From: Oreohelix idahoensis
Taxonomy: Eukaryota > Mollusca > Gastropoda > Stylommatophora > Oreohelicidae
Assembly: GCA_024509875.1 (NCBI GenBank)
Contig: JAMPIV010019106.1
Span: forward strand, 50,705-114,704
Direction: 5' to 3'
DNA: 64,000 nucleotides
Positions within the stretch are counted from its first letter, which is position 1. Each line of letters opens with the position of its first letter. The notes below the pieces were generated by a model. The model saw only the letters and a program-made list of their open reading frames with translations. It did not search any database and was not told the DNA's origin. This document shows positions 11,015 through 21,656 of this stretch, piece by piece. A program made the position numbers and the translations under genes.

Positions 11015-12238
11015 TTGTCAGAGGAACAGGCTGGCTTTAGACCAAAAAGAAGTACCTCAGAACAAATCTTCAATATTAGACTACTTATCGAAAAACATCT
11101 CCAACATCAACACGATTTATACCATAACTTCATCGATTTCACAAAAGCCTTCGATCGAGTCTGGCAGGAAGGCTTATGGCAAGTAATGAGAAAATTCAAT
11201 TTTGATACCAACATCATAGATATCATTGAAGCACTATACAAGGACGCAAGCAGTGCTGTTTTTGCAAGCAACGACATTGGAGAATTTTTCAAAACAACTG
11301 TAGGAGTTCGCCAAGGATGTATCCTGTCACCAGTGCTCTTTAATATATATCTAGAACATATTATGCAGGAGGCTCTCTACGATTATAAATCAACCACATC
11401 GATTGGAGGCCGACCTCTGTGCAACCTACGTTTTGCTGATGATATTGATCTGATAGCTGGATCAGAATCAGAACTTCAAGACCTTACCTCTAGACTGGAG
11501 AAAGTAACAAGAACATATGGGATGGAAATTAATATAGAAAAAAGCAAGATATTGGTGAATAGCCATAAGAAACATGTTCCGGCCAACATTACGTTAAATG
11601 GGCAAACGTTAGAAGAAGTTAACACCTTTAAATATCTCGGGTCCACTATATGTAGTGATGGAAGATCAATTAAAGAAATCAAGACAAGACTTGAGATGGC
11701 CTCAGCTGCCATGACAAGGTTGAATGTGATCTGGAAAAGTAACATCAGTTTTCCTGTGAAGATCAAATTATACAAATCACTTGTATTATCTATTCTCTTG
11801 TATGGGTGTGAGGGCTGGACACTCACTGCAGATACGGAGCGAAGGATTCAGGCTTTCGAGCATAAATGTTATAAAAGAATTTTGCGCATTTGCTATAAAG
11901 AGCACAAAACAAATGTCTATGTTAGAGAGAAGATAAACACCTATGCAGGCCACCAAGAACCACTTTTGTCAATAGTGAAACGTCGAAAGCTTGCCTGGTT
12001 TGGGCATGTAACTCGTCATGACTCCCTTTCGAAAACGATCCTTCAGGGAACAGTCGAAGGTAAACGGAGAAGAGGAAGGCAGAGAAAATCCTGGGCTGAT
12101 AACATCAAAGAATGGACAGGACACGGTTTTTCCACACTTGTACGCATTGCTGAGGATAGAGAGCAGTGGAGGACCCTGTCTGCTGATGCTTCCACCATGG
12201 CACCCCTACGACCCATGACGGGTTACGGTCTGAGATGA
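11015..12238 (+). pseudogene. RTE-1 ORF, 3' part: reverse transcriptase core and C-terminus
   Basis: After the frameshift the ORF continues with EEQAGFRPKRST, FTKAFDRVW, GVRQGCILSPVLFNIYLE and the catalytic box LRFADDIDLI, all intact. Then come the thumb and the basic C-terminus with LAWFGHVTRHDSLSKT and GKRRRGRQRKSW. It ends at TGA 12,236-12,238. These blocks in this order are those of RTE-clade LINE proteins. The split from the upstream ORF is a single frameshift, so both pieces are one gene in the parent element. The last ~170 bp are nearly identical to the copy at 32.11-32.29 kb. Confidence 0.88.
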
Positions 12239-12805
12239 GATGATGAATGCTGAAGGATGTGCAAGATACTAATGAACAGGACTGGAGCGAAGTTGGGAGG
12301 GTATTTTAACTGGATGATGAATCGCAAACCTGTCACAGAAAAATATAAGATGTAATTCTAGTTAAAATGCAAAATACTCACAACACGTTACCCATGTAAC
12401 TGATTTTCAAACTACTTTTCATGAATGAAACTTATATAATCGATACTTGTGTAGATGACTCTGATACCTGTGGGTTCTACTAATCAAAGCTAGGAACTTT
12501 AGTTCATTTACAAACCACATATTCGGCTAAACTAACAACTGTTAATTATGTCGCGGTGACATATCCAGAATTTGCAAAGCTTTATTACACAGTCATCGCC
12601 TTACGATAGTGTCGAATGGCGGTACTGACGAGACTTAATATTTGATACAGCCCACAACGCAAAGTTTAATTGCATTACCTCGGCTTCGGTGGAAATACCC
12701 GACCAACCTACGGAAAGTCAAATCTTGTTTAATTGTATTTTTTTTTATAATCCAGACACACAATAATAAACTACCTTATCGGGGAAGTGCTGATAAAGGA
12801 CAAAC

Positions 12806-12848
12806 AATTCCCCCCCCTCCCCCCCCCCCCCACCGCCCCCCCCCCCCA
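12806..12848. repeat. C-rich homopolymer tract
   Basis: Runs of C broken by single T, A or CG. Any frame crossing it is spurious, and its length is likely unreliable. Confidence 0.8.
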
Positions 12849-12851
12849 AAG

Positions 12852-13050
12852 GCTTTGGTAGTAGTTTGGTTTGGTAGTAGTTTGGTAGTAGTTTGATAAT
12901 AGTTTGGTAGTTGTTTGGTAGTAGTTTGGTAGTAGTTTGGTTTGGTAGTAGTTTGGTAGTTGTTTGGTAGTAGTTTGGTTTGGTAGTAGTTTGGTAGTAC
13001 TGTAGTTTGGTAGTTGGTTTGGTAGTATTTTGGTAGTAGTTTGGTAGTAT
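12852..13050. repeat. Minisatellite, 11-bp unit TTTGGTAGTAG
   Basis: About 17 copies of tttggtagtag or tttggtagttg with occasional short ttggtttgg variants. The minus-strand open frame across it only translates the repeat. Confidence 0.85.
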
Positions 13051-13154
13051 ATATGAGGCGACGCGCTTTAAAAACAAAAGAAAATTCAATGGCGGATTTG
13101 GGTCAGGTCCTCTAGTGGGTTTAAGGTCAAGGCTGTCTCATAGCAGATACTGCC

Positions 13155-13370
13155 TTAGTGGGTGAAGTGTTAGAGACTTCACCAAACTAGGTCCAGCATC
13201 GAGAGGGAGGGGGGTGACCAGTTTCCTTCATCGCTGCCTTTTCCTTCCCTAACAAAGTCATGTACCCATTTACAGCTGGGTAGACTGGAGCTTGTCGGTA
13301 CTGTGATTCGAACCTGGCACCTTTGCCGCGAGAGACCAGAGCTCTAACCACTCGGCCAAATCTGCTTTTT
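13155..13370 (-). mobile_element. tRNA-derived SINE, well preserved
   Basis: On the minus strand the head is TGGCCGAGTGGTTAGAGC (A box) followed by GGTTCGAATCAC (B box) about 30 bases later. Then come the body motif ctccagtctacccagctgtaa and an end block with gaagtgttagagac. The A box is Leu/Ser-tRNA-like. The best-preserved member of the SINE family in this window. Confidence 0.75.
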
Positions 13371-13439
13371 TTGTTCCTTAAGGAGCATGGGCCCACTGTA
13401 ACTTGCACCCTAGAAGGACGCCACCCCCACATGCACTAC

Positions 13440-14095
13440 AAGTGTTGTTGGCAGAGCTTGTTCCGGCAATTTATTTAACTTGACAGGGTTGTTCTCCCTT
13501 GCTTCTTCAGGCGTGTCGTATGAGGCCACTAATATGAGACTTGTAGTGAATTTCTAAATACAATATATAAATTAGAATATAACAGTATAGGGCATAAAGG
13601 CAAAGATAACAAAGTACATAAACATTTCTGCTAGAACGGTTGGTGTCGCGTACGCCTTCAGATTATTATTTGCTAACGAATAGCCGAACAAAACGGTACC
13701 CAATTTTTCAAATTCGTCCTTGACATAAACGAACCACTTTTCCTAGTTCTAAGAAATATTTGCCTAAAATGCATCGTGGAACGAGGAGGGGCAAGGATAG
13801 ATGAAAATGCTAATTCGTTTCGCATTGATTTCAAACTAAAAGCCAACCACAGCACAGTAGCAAGCCTTGCCTTAGGGGTTTCCCCAATACGATGAAAAAG
13901 TTAGAAATGTATACACTACGGTCTTGGAAACATGTTTAGCTCTTATTATGAATGACCTAAGCTCTCGTATTTCGCTTGATATTACATGGAAAAAGAGTGA
14001 ACGAGAGGTAGTTGTAAAGCTTCGTTTCTGTCTGCTCTGTAAAGTTACTTTCACACACACACTGGATGCTCTGTAAGGAAGAGTGGTGTGTTGTT
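13440..14095. other. No recognisable gene
   Basis: Two minus-strand frames of about 60 codons exist but show no family features. Nothing else stands out. Confidence 0.5.
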
Positions 14096-14099
14096 GAGA

Positions 14100-14190
14100 T
14101 CAGGCATGCTCCAGTCTACCCAGCTGTAAATGGGTAACTCACCCTAGTCCTGAGTTAGGGAAGGCAAAGGCTCCAGGGGAAGCAGGCCCT
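14100..14190 (+). mobile_element. SINE fragment (body only)
   Basis: Contains gctccagtctacccagctg and taaatgggtaact followed by gttagggaaggcaaaggc, matching the body of the SINEs at 13.2 and 34.0 kb. The tRNA-like head is missing. Confidence 0.6.
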
Positions 14191-14339
14191 AAACTTGGTC
14201 ACTTCAGCCGACGCAGGATGGTGGATATATGAAGTAGAAGTGTAGAGTGTGATTACCGCGAATGGTGTACTGTTCGTGTGCTGACCAATATACCCACTCA
14301 TACACATGTGTCTACAAGGCACCAATGCAGACTGCTGGA

Positions 14340-15560
14340 ATCTTAGTTTACTCAATTTATTCAGACGTACACACTGGGACATACGAGTACATCATGGTTC
14401 GTTGACATATCAATTTGTAGGTATACATAGCAGATCTGAAGTCATGACACATTCAGAAATAATGGCAGTACATCAAAAGTTCAATGTCATGATACATTAT
14501 GGCCGCATCCCCCTATCTGACTAAACGCGTCAGTGAAGGCAGATCGCTTAAATAACTAAAGTTACTTGACGTCCATAGTTTTGTAGTATATATTATGAAA
14601 CCACGAAAGGGGGTTTCTAGCAAGATTGAGATCTCCCTGTCACTGTCCGATAATAGGATAAATAATCTGTTCTCTTGGCAGTGATCAAAACATATGATGA
14701 CCGAAATCCAACATGGCTGCCTCCCTGAGTTGTCGTTCACTCATTCATAGGAAGGAGAATATAAGCCAGAGTTAATTTATAATGGGTATATAAATGATTT
14801 CATAAATGTTTCCATGCAGCTCTACGGTGATCAGGTCAATTCACGTAGCCATAACCGCTGCAGGAAAATCTGTCATCTTCGTCGATACAAAACACGACAC
14901 TAGCATAGCGAAGCACAAAAGTCAAGCTAGGCCTAACCGACGAGAGATCATCAAAAATAGGAGCTGGGTTTACCTGGAGTCCGAATCATCTATATACTGA
15001 CATAAGGAGAGTCTCTAACACAAACTATCGTAGAGACACCATCTCCTTCAGAAGAAAAACCACTTCGTAAGACATTTTTCTCTGACGAAAGGACCAGCTC
15101 TTGAAAAACGTACCCCGCCATTTTTAGCAGTACATCGGAACTCATCACGACTTGTCAAGACAACTCATACTTCCGCTAGACCGGAATACAAGAATCTAGT
15201 CCCTCCTACCCATCCAAAATATACAATATAGGACTGATTCTACTTGTACTAATAACATGTAATACATATGAATTCAGGCCATAAACACAATAAGCAAATT
15301 AATATATTTTCTGGCCCTAAAAAATAAGTACAAACGCAAGCGCAATATCCTTGCGCTGGATCAATATCCAGAACGATTACTCCTATAATCAAAAGTGTGA
15401 ATCAAACATGGATTATCTCGCTTTTACCATAAACAGCATTTTCATACACAAATGAATGAATGCCTATATTTTCCCATATCAAATAGCCATATCGATTTTT
15501 GTAATAGGTGCGTCAAAATATGCACGCAACAGATTACCACACCCCTCGGGAAAAAAAATG
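14340..15560 (-). mobile_element. LTR-like block 3' of Gypsy-1
   Basis: On the minus strand this follows the Gypsy-1 pol and aligns island by island with the block at 6590-7840 on the other strand. It carries a gaataaa poly(A) signal (minus strand, about 14,355). Position after RNase H and the poly(A) signal make it a good candidate for the 3' LTR. Exact ends and a TG..CA pair were not resolved. Confidence 0.5.
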
Positions 15561-15932
15561 CTACATTTTTTTTTTTTAAATACATCTAGGAGCAACATAC
15601 AATAGGCTCACAACGCACCAATAACAATGCGCAGATGATAAGCATAAGTTTTATGACCTTAGAGAAAGTACTTCTCTAAGTATAAATATTTCCAGAGAGG
15701 TGTCACCAACGCATACTACAATATTAGCAATGACACAATTTCCACATTAGTTTATACATAAATTTCATCTAAGATATCTTAACATCATGATCATCAAAGC
15801 CGAAAAACATTGAAAGATCAGCGGTGAATACATATCAATGAACCGCTAAGTAGTGTTACAATCAATATATGATATATTACATATGTGTACACATTTCAAC
15901 ATAGAAACAACTGTATCAAAGTTGTATAACAG

Positions 15933-18389
15933 TTATGAATCATGTGGGCATCTAGACAAAATATCTGCCATCACATTTTCTGACCCACGGATAGCTCGCA
16001 CCGAAAAATGAAATGGCTGTAGAGCAATCGCGTATCACGTTGATCTCGCGCTCTTCAGATTTTTACTCTGAATAGCCGTAAGAGCTTTCTGGTCAGTTTC
16101 CGCAATGAAATGCGCGCCCAGAAGAAATCTTTGCAGTTTAAGGATTGACCAAACCATAGCCAATAATTCACGGTCTAGGACCGAGTAATTCTTCTCTGCG
16201 GCATTTAATTTCCGAGAAATATACATCACAGGATGCAGAGTTCCACAGTACTCTTGCATTAGTGCAGCTCCAATCCCGGTGGATGAAGCGTCACTACGAA
16301 GAATAAATGTCTTATCCTTAGAAGGCAATACTAGGATAGGTGAAGTAGAAAACATAGTTTTAACCTTATCCAAAGAGGATTGACATTCTTGAGTCCAATG
16401 GACTACATTAGGAGACCCTTTCTTTAGCAAGGAAGAAAGAGGTGACATAATGGAGGACAGATTCGGGATGAATCGTCCATAAAATTGTATTAGACCTAAG
16501 AGACTTCGTACTTGCTTTTTAGTCTTAGGAATAGAAATGTTAAGTATCTTACTTGTATTATGGTCTTCTGTTTTTAGGAACCCATGACCAACACGGTGTC
16601 CTAAGAAAGATATTTCGCTAAAACCAATACATGCTTTCGATGGTTTCACTGTCAGGTTATGCTCGCGTAAGATAGACAATAGTTCATTTATACCATTATA
16701 GTGATCGTTCCAAGTATCACTGAAAAGACAGATGTCATCAAGATACGCAATGACATCTGAGCGATGAGATAGGATTCGACGCATCATGCGTACAAATGTA
16801 GCAGGGGCGTTCATAAGACCGAAAGGCATGAAATTCCATTGGAATAGACCCCTAGGCGTCGAAAAAGCAGTAAACGGTTTGGCGTGTTCGGATAGTAGAA
16901 CTTGCCAATATCCCTTAGACAAATCGAGTTTAGTAAAGAAGTGAGAATTCGATAGTCTCGTAAGTAGCTCTTCTAGTAAAGGCATAGGTTCAGCATCGAA
17001 TTTAGTCACTTGATTCAATTTGCGATAATCCACGCAAAGACGTATGTTATTGTCTTTTTTCCGTACTATAACCATCGGCGAAGAATATGCTGATGTGGAT
17101 GGTTCAATAATTTTTAACTCTATCATCTCATCTAACTCTTTCTCTACCTGTGCTTGAAAATGTATCGGGATAGGATACGGTCTGACTCTTATAGGACTAT
17201 GGTCAGTAAGAATAATGTCATGTTGAATGACATCAGTTTGACCAGGAATGTCAGTAAGGACATCCTGAAATTGTTCTAACATAGTAGAAACTTGTTTCTG
17301 CTCTCCTGGAGATAATTCTGGAGAAATTGCAACATCTTTCCATGATTCATTAGAGTGAAGAGGAGTCATTGGAAAAGGTAAATTTACATCCGAGAAACTC
17401 GTTTCCTCATCCTGTATTACTGACAGAGATGAGTACTGTCCATGTTGGACTGGAAAATCGTCCGTTGCCTGGAAAACAGGTTGTAAATAATCAGGACGTT
17501 CATGGAATTCCGTGAGCATGTTGATGTGGAAGGTTTTACGCTTCCCGTCAATATCGACGATATAGTCAACATCGGAAACCTTTGATATTATATCGTACGG
17601 ACCTTTCCAAGAAATTAGAAGTCTATTTTCCCTACAAGGTAGCAAGACAAATGCTTTGTCACCTGGACAAAGTTGACGCAAACATCTCTTTTTATTGGCA
17701 AATTCCCTTGCCTTCTGTTTCGCAAATTCAGAAGAAGCAGTTGCCAATTTGCATGCTTCAATAATCTTGTGTCTAAGTGCGATGACATATTCATAAGAGG
17801 ATTTTGTGTCATCGACAATATTATCAGCAGTTATAAGATCATGAAGTAAGGACATAGGACCTCGCGGTTTCGCGCCAAAGACAAGTTCAAAGGGAGAAAA
17901 TCCTGTATGTTCGTTGGCGACCTCTCTATATGCAAAGAGAGCCGCGGGTAAAACCCTATCCCAATCCTGAGGATGATCTACTGTTATCTTACCTAGTAGG
18001 TTTTTCAGAGTTCTATTCAAACGTTCCACCATCCCATTGGACATAGGATGATAAATACTACTCAGCGATCTCTCTATCTTCAGAGTCGACATTACTTGAG
18101 ACATGGTATCCGATATGAGTTGGGTACCATGGTCGGATATTATTTCTGCTGGAAACCCCAGACGAGAAAATATTAACCAAAGAGCATCTGCGACATCAGC
18201 AGTAGTTATGCTCTTTAGAGGAACAGCCTCCGGCCAACGTGTGCACATATCAACACACGTCAAAATAAATTGGGGTCCTCTAGCAGACTTTATCTTAAAT
18301 GGACCAATGATGTCTATCGCCATTTTTTGAAATGGCCGAATGGGAATGTCTGCAGCCTGAATAGGTGCATCATGGCGTGCAATGTCCAA
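15933..18389 (-). pseudogene. Gypsy-1 pol: integrase-reverse transcriptase-RNase H (Gmr1-type order)
   Basis: One 784-codon frame from 18,389 carries, in order, a DDE integrase core (AIDIIGPF with Asp 26, SDHGTQ with Asp 86, VERLN with Glu 122), a GPY/F-like module (LLISWKGPYDII, ~257-268), reverse transcriptase with an intact YLDD box (549-552), and the start of RNase H (LRSDAS, ~683). A frameshift near 16,040 moves the RNase H tail to another frame ending at TAA 15,933-15,935. Integrase before RT is not the normal Ty3/gypsy order; it is known from Gmr1-like elements. The integrase zinc finger, protease and gag are missing, because the frame starts abruptly beside an LTR-like block. A long open RT frame but no gag points to a deleted copy. 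Confidence 0.85.
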
Positions 18390-18414
18390 GATGGCTTCTA
18401 GACCTAATCTCGTC

Positions 18415-19340
18415 TAGCGAAGATTCTTTAACATAAGGTTCAGCACAGTTTTTTCCATATAATAATATTGAACCGCTAGCAATGGGTTCTCATGTGTAGC
18501 AGTGATCTCTGGACTAATCAAGCGATAATACGGGCATCCCTTTTCTCTTCTTGAAAGTCACTACATGTTTGGTTCCAAGATGGCTTCACTCGTGAGCTGT
18601 CACTCACGTTTGGATACAGATAATGAATCTGTCCTAAAGTTAGTCATTCATTAAACATTTCATTGCTCTGTAGATTTGATCATGAACAATTGACTGCATT
18701 CTACAGGATATAGTGCTGCTAGGAATCGAAGTCGTTTTCATCGAGTCAAATATATTCTCTCAGACATACAAATCGTACCTATCGAAAATGGTGGCTTCGT
18801 ACGAGAGTTCACAAGAGTATCTTTTATTACCTTGGTATCAGAAATATGATTCTGCCATTCCTTGGCAATAAGAACAAACACTGGGGTAAAGCATACACGA
18901 TAGGTCTATACGACTATCACTTTCCCCACAAATACTGAGATCACTTTTTCCGGCGACAAGCCGACATAGAAAAAACACAGTCCCCATCAGGACGAAGCCA
19001 AAACACAACTCTCTCTAGCGACACATCCGCCGAATAGCCTATTACCTCTCTAGAGACAACAGAACATATAGTTCGACTTAGATATGTAAAGATATACAGA
19101 TATAAGACAGACTCGTCCTACACAGACAAACAATACACATAAATTCAGGCCATAGATATTCTGAAGCAAGAACAATCTATTACTACCCAAACAAAGAATA
19201 AATCGCAGAAAACTGGATTCATCCGCGGAGTTCGATCGAAAGTCCTTTCAAGGGAAGTAACTCAATAATGACTTTTCCTTAAGCACTATTTTGTTTACAA
19301 AATATTTGCGAACATAACAAGTATACCAATGTATAATATT
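18415..19340 (-). mobile_element. LTR-like block 5' of Gypsy-1
   Basis: The minus strand shares islands with the blocks at 6.6-7.8 and 14.3-15.6 kb: gagtga.agctcac with gccatcttgga, aaaagtgatctca, gtcttatatctgtatat and tatggcctgaattt. It lies directly upstream of the truncated integrase, so a 5' LTR joined to pol by an internal deletion is the simplest view. It differs considerably from the 3' block, so the element is old or the two blocks arrived separately. Confidence 0.4.
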
Positions 19341-19666
19341 GTAAAATATCAAAGACTGCACGTAACAGGGGGTTAAAAAGGGTCTTCTGGTGCTCACATT
19401 GCTTCCTGTTGTCCAGCGTTTCTTATCCTTATAAACTTACCAATGAGTCAAGGGCACAGAACGAGAGATAATTGATGAATAAACAATATTTATACCAACT
19501 TAGCGCTATCAATGGCATTCATGGGCATCAGCCAAAGAACATCAAAGACAGATCGATAACCATCTCTGAAATAAGTGTTTAAGATAAACAGGGAACAAAA
19601 AAACGGAAACACCGAACAAGAAACAAAGAGATCACAGCCATTGTTGGAGTAAAACCAATGTAGGAA

Positions 19667-20629
19667 TGTTACCTTATACTTATTGAAGGCTTTTGGGTAA
19701 CGAGTATATTAATGCGCTGCACTAGTCTTGTAAGGTATTTTGATATAATAGACAACAGTCTAAACAGTAACGTTAGGAATGGCCAACTTGAATAATCTTG
19801 ATCAACAGCTTGTTGTACGTTTTATCACATTTAATATGTCAATATACAACATAAGTGTACTTCACTTCTTTTGAGAGCATATGATGATCTGGCAGTACAT
19901 CAGAAATACAAATGTGTTCAGTAGCAGACATAAGCAATAATGTCGTTGTGCCGGTTTAAAGACAGAATGTCTATGTATCGTCTACGACGCCTTCATACTT
20001 TACAAATCCGTATTGATTCAAATCACTTACTGTCCATCTCCTTAAGCCACATACAATCAGGCCCCCATCATAATGAATTGAGTCAATTATCCTGACTCTG
20101 AAATATTTTTATAACAATAAACACTGGTCTGTCGCTCTCACATAAATATCCGTACACTTTGAAAACACAAGCTAAACTCGACTGCCCTAACGATCACCTT
20201 CGTTCTCCCCACAGCAGACCCTGTCCACGTCATACACTAAATACCTGTGTCACACACATTCCACAACTCACACGCTTCCACACACTCACTGCTCCGCTGC
20301 TCCAGTCGATAGCGAATTAACAAGCCTAATCGCAAAGATATGAGAGTAACACTTTTTTTTTTTTTTTTTTTTTTTTATATGTCTCTTTATCAACCATTAT
20401 TACACACGCGAAAATTTATACACTCGCAATCAGACCTGAACACCTTCGTGTCAACACAAAAAAGAAGACCAAAAATTTTTAAATTTTCATTTCCACAAAG
20501 GACTGAATTTACAGAAGTAATATTTTGCAATTTACAATAAAAAGCATTTTGCGTTCTGGCTTGTTCGAAGGTTTTCGCCGTTGCGCACAGCGATGATTTA
20601 CAAGCCTGTGAGCAAAGTGATAGGTAACA
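19667..20629 (-). repeat. Gypsy-2 3' LTR (963 bp, enlarged)
   Basis: Matches the other LTR nearly base for base over the first ~600 bp and the last ~50 bp. It carries about 270 extra bases around 20,285-20,560. These include a diverged second copy of the LTR end (about 20,310-20,352), a 22-base T-run and an A-rich stretch. The terminal repeat TGTTACC/GGTAACA is intact. Confidence 0.88.
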
Positions 20630-20752
20630 CTTTTTACCCCCCCCCCCCCCCCACCCCCCATATGTTACGCGGTAAAAGGGATACCCCCCCCCCCCCCCCC
20701 CCAGCGATGAAAACCCCCTGTGAAAATTTTCCCCCCCCCCCAGCGAAAACTG
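20630..20752 (-). other. Gypsy-2 polypurine tract and C/G homopolymers
   Basis: Read on the minus strand, a long G-run ending GGTAAAAAG abuts the 3' LTR start (TGTTACC), the expected place for the plus-strand primer. Two further C-runs on the plus strand, separated by pieces resembling the LTR end (cagcgatga), extend to 20,742. Homopolymer lengths here are doubtful. Confidence 0.55.
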
Positions 20753-20754
20753 AA

Positions 20755-21590
20755 ATATAGGAAGTCATTTTTAGAAAATGCGAGAAGTTACCGTCCAGTC
20801 TATGTCATACCTGAGCAACAGTCTATGGAATGTAGTCAGCACCATGGAAAAATGAGAAGAATCAATGAAAATGTGAAGAAATATGATAATGAAATTGTGA
20901 TGTTTTGGAAAATGAAATACCTGAATGCATTTAATTAAAAGATGAATGAACTGAAAGATCTAACTAATTAAATAGTATTAAGTAAGTATAATAATTACGT
21001 TAATGTCAATGTCCACATGATCGTGTGTGTGCTGTCTGTAGCATTGTGTAAAACTAATTAACTATAGTTACTGAGTGTCATCAATGATAGGTTTTTCTTT
21101 CATTAGTGTGAAAGATTACTATTTGTAATTTTATCACTTTAGAGTCACATAACTGGTTTAAGTAATAACACAAAAGAATGTTCAAATGGCGAAGTTCTCC
21201 TTAGGCGTATCGAATCGATTGTTTCTTGTGTGAAATTTCTTTTCATGTGTTGCCTTTTGAGTGTCGCAGTCTCTGAGCCCCAACATTTTGAAGTTCGGTT
21301 GCTGGTATAGGAAATATGATCTTTTTAAAGTTCTGCATTCCAGTCATTTTGTGAAGGATTGCCATTAAGATATAACAAAGAGCCTTATACTGTTTATCTG
21401 AGATAGTGGTTGATTTGGTTCATTTACCGCATACGTCATGACTGTCCAGAAATTAGAACCTGTGTACTGTTCATGGATCTTGATGTAGTGTAAAACGATT
21501 TGAATGTATTCACATAAAACGTCTGTTATCATGACTTCAAATGACTTGAGTTGTTTCTCTTGATAACAATGGTAATCTGTATCTGGTTAT
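20755..21590. other. Gypsy-2 3' untranslated region
   Basis: Between RNase H and the polypurine tract. AT-rich, with no recognisable domain on either strand. A 72-codon plus-strand frame at 20,720-20,938 begins in the C-run and shows no family features. Confidence 0.5.
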
Positions 21591-21656
21591 GGATATTGTC
21601 AAGATAGCGCTGTTAAGTTAGCGAGGTATCTGTAGACAATCAGCACTGTACCTTGG

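Larger units (their letters stand above)
8800..12248 (+). mobile_element. RTE-1: near full-length RTE-type LINE
   Basis: A single-ORF non-LTR retrotransposon of about 3.4 kb, the normal size for the RTE clade. It has a GC-richer 5' leader with two CCAAGATGGCGG motifs, then an endonuclease, a reverse transcriptase and a basic C-terminal tail, ending in a tgagatgagatgatga tail. RTE elements nick DNA with an apurinic-type endonuclease and prime reverse transcription at the nick. The copy is defective, with one nonsense codon, one frameshift and an endonuclease active-site change. A second, 5'-truncated copy of the same family lies at 32.1 kb. Confidence 0.85.

Noticed and set aside
12745..13089. 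114-codon minus frame rich in Thr, Tyr, Leu and Asn, ending in a Gly run
   Set aside because: It is the 11-bp minisatellite plus the C-run read in one frame.
13180..13370. tRNA gene on the minus strand
   Set aside because: The A and B boxes are good, but the sequence continues into a conserved SINE body and the acceptor stem does not close. The same holds for the heads at 5.1, 34.0, 41.9 and 49.1 kb.
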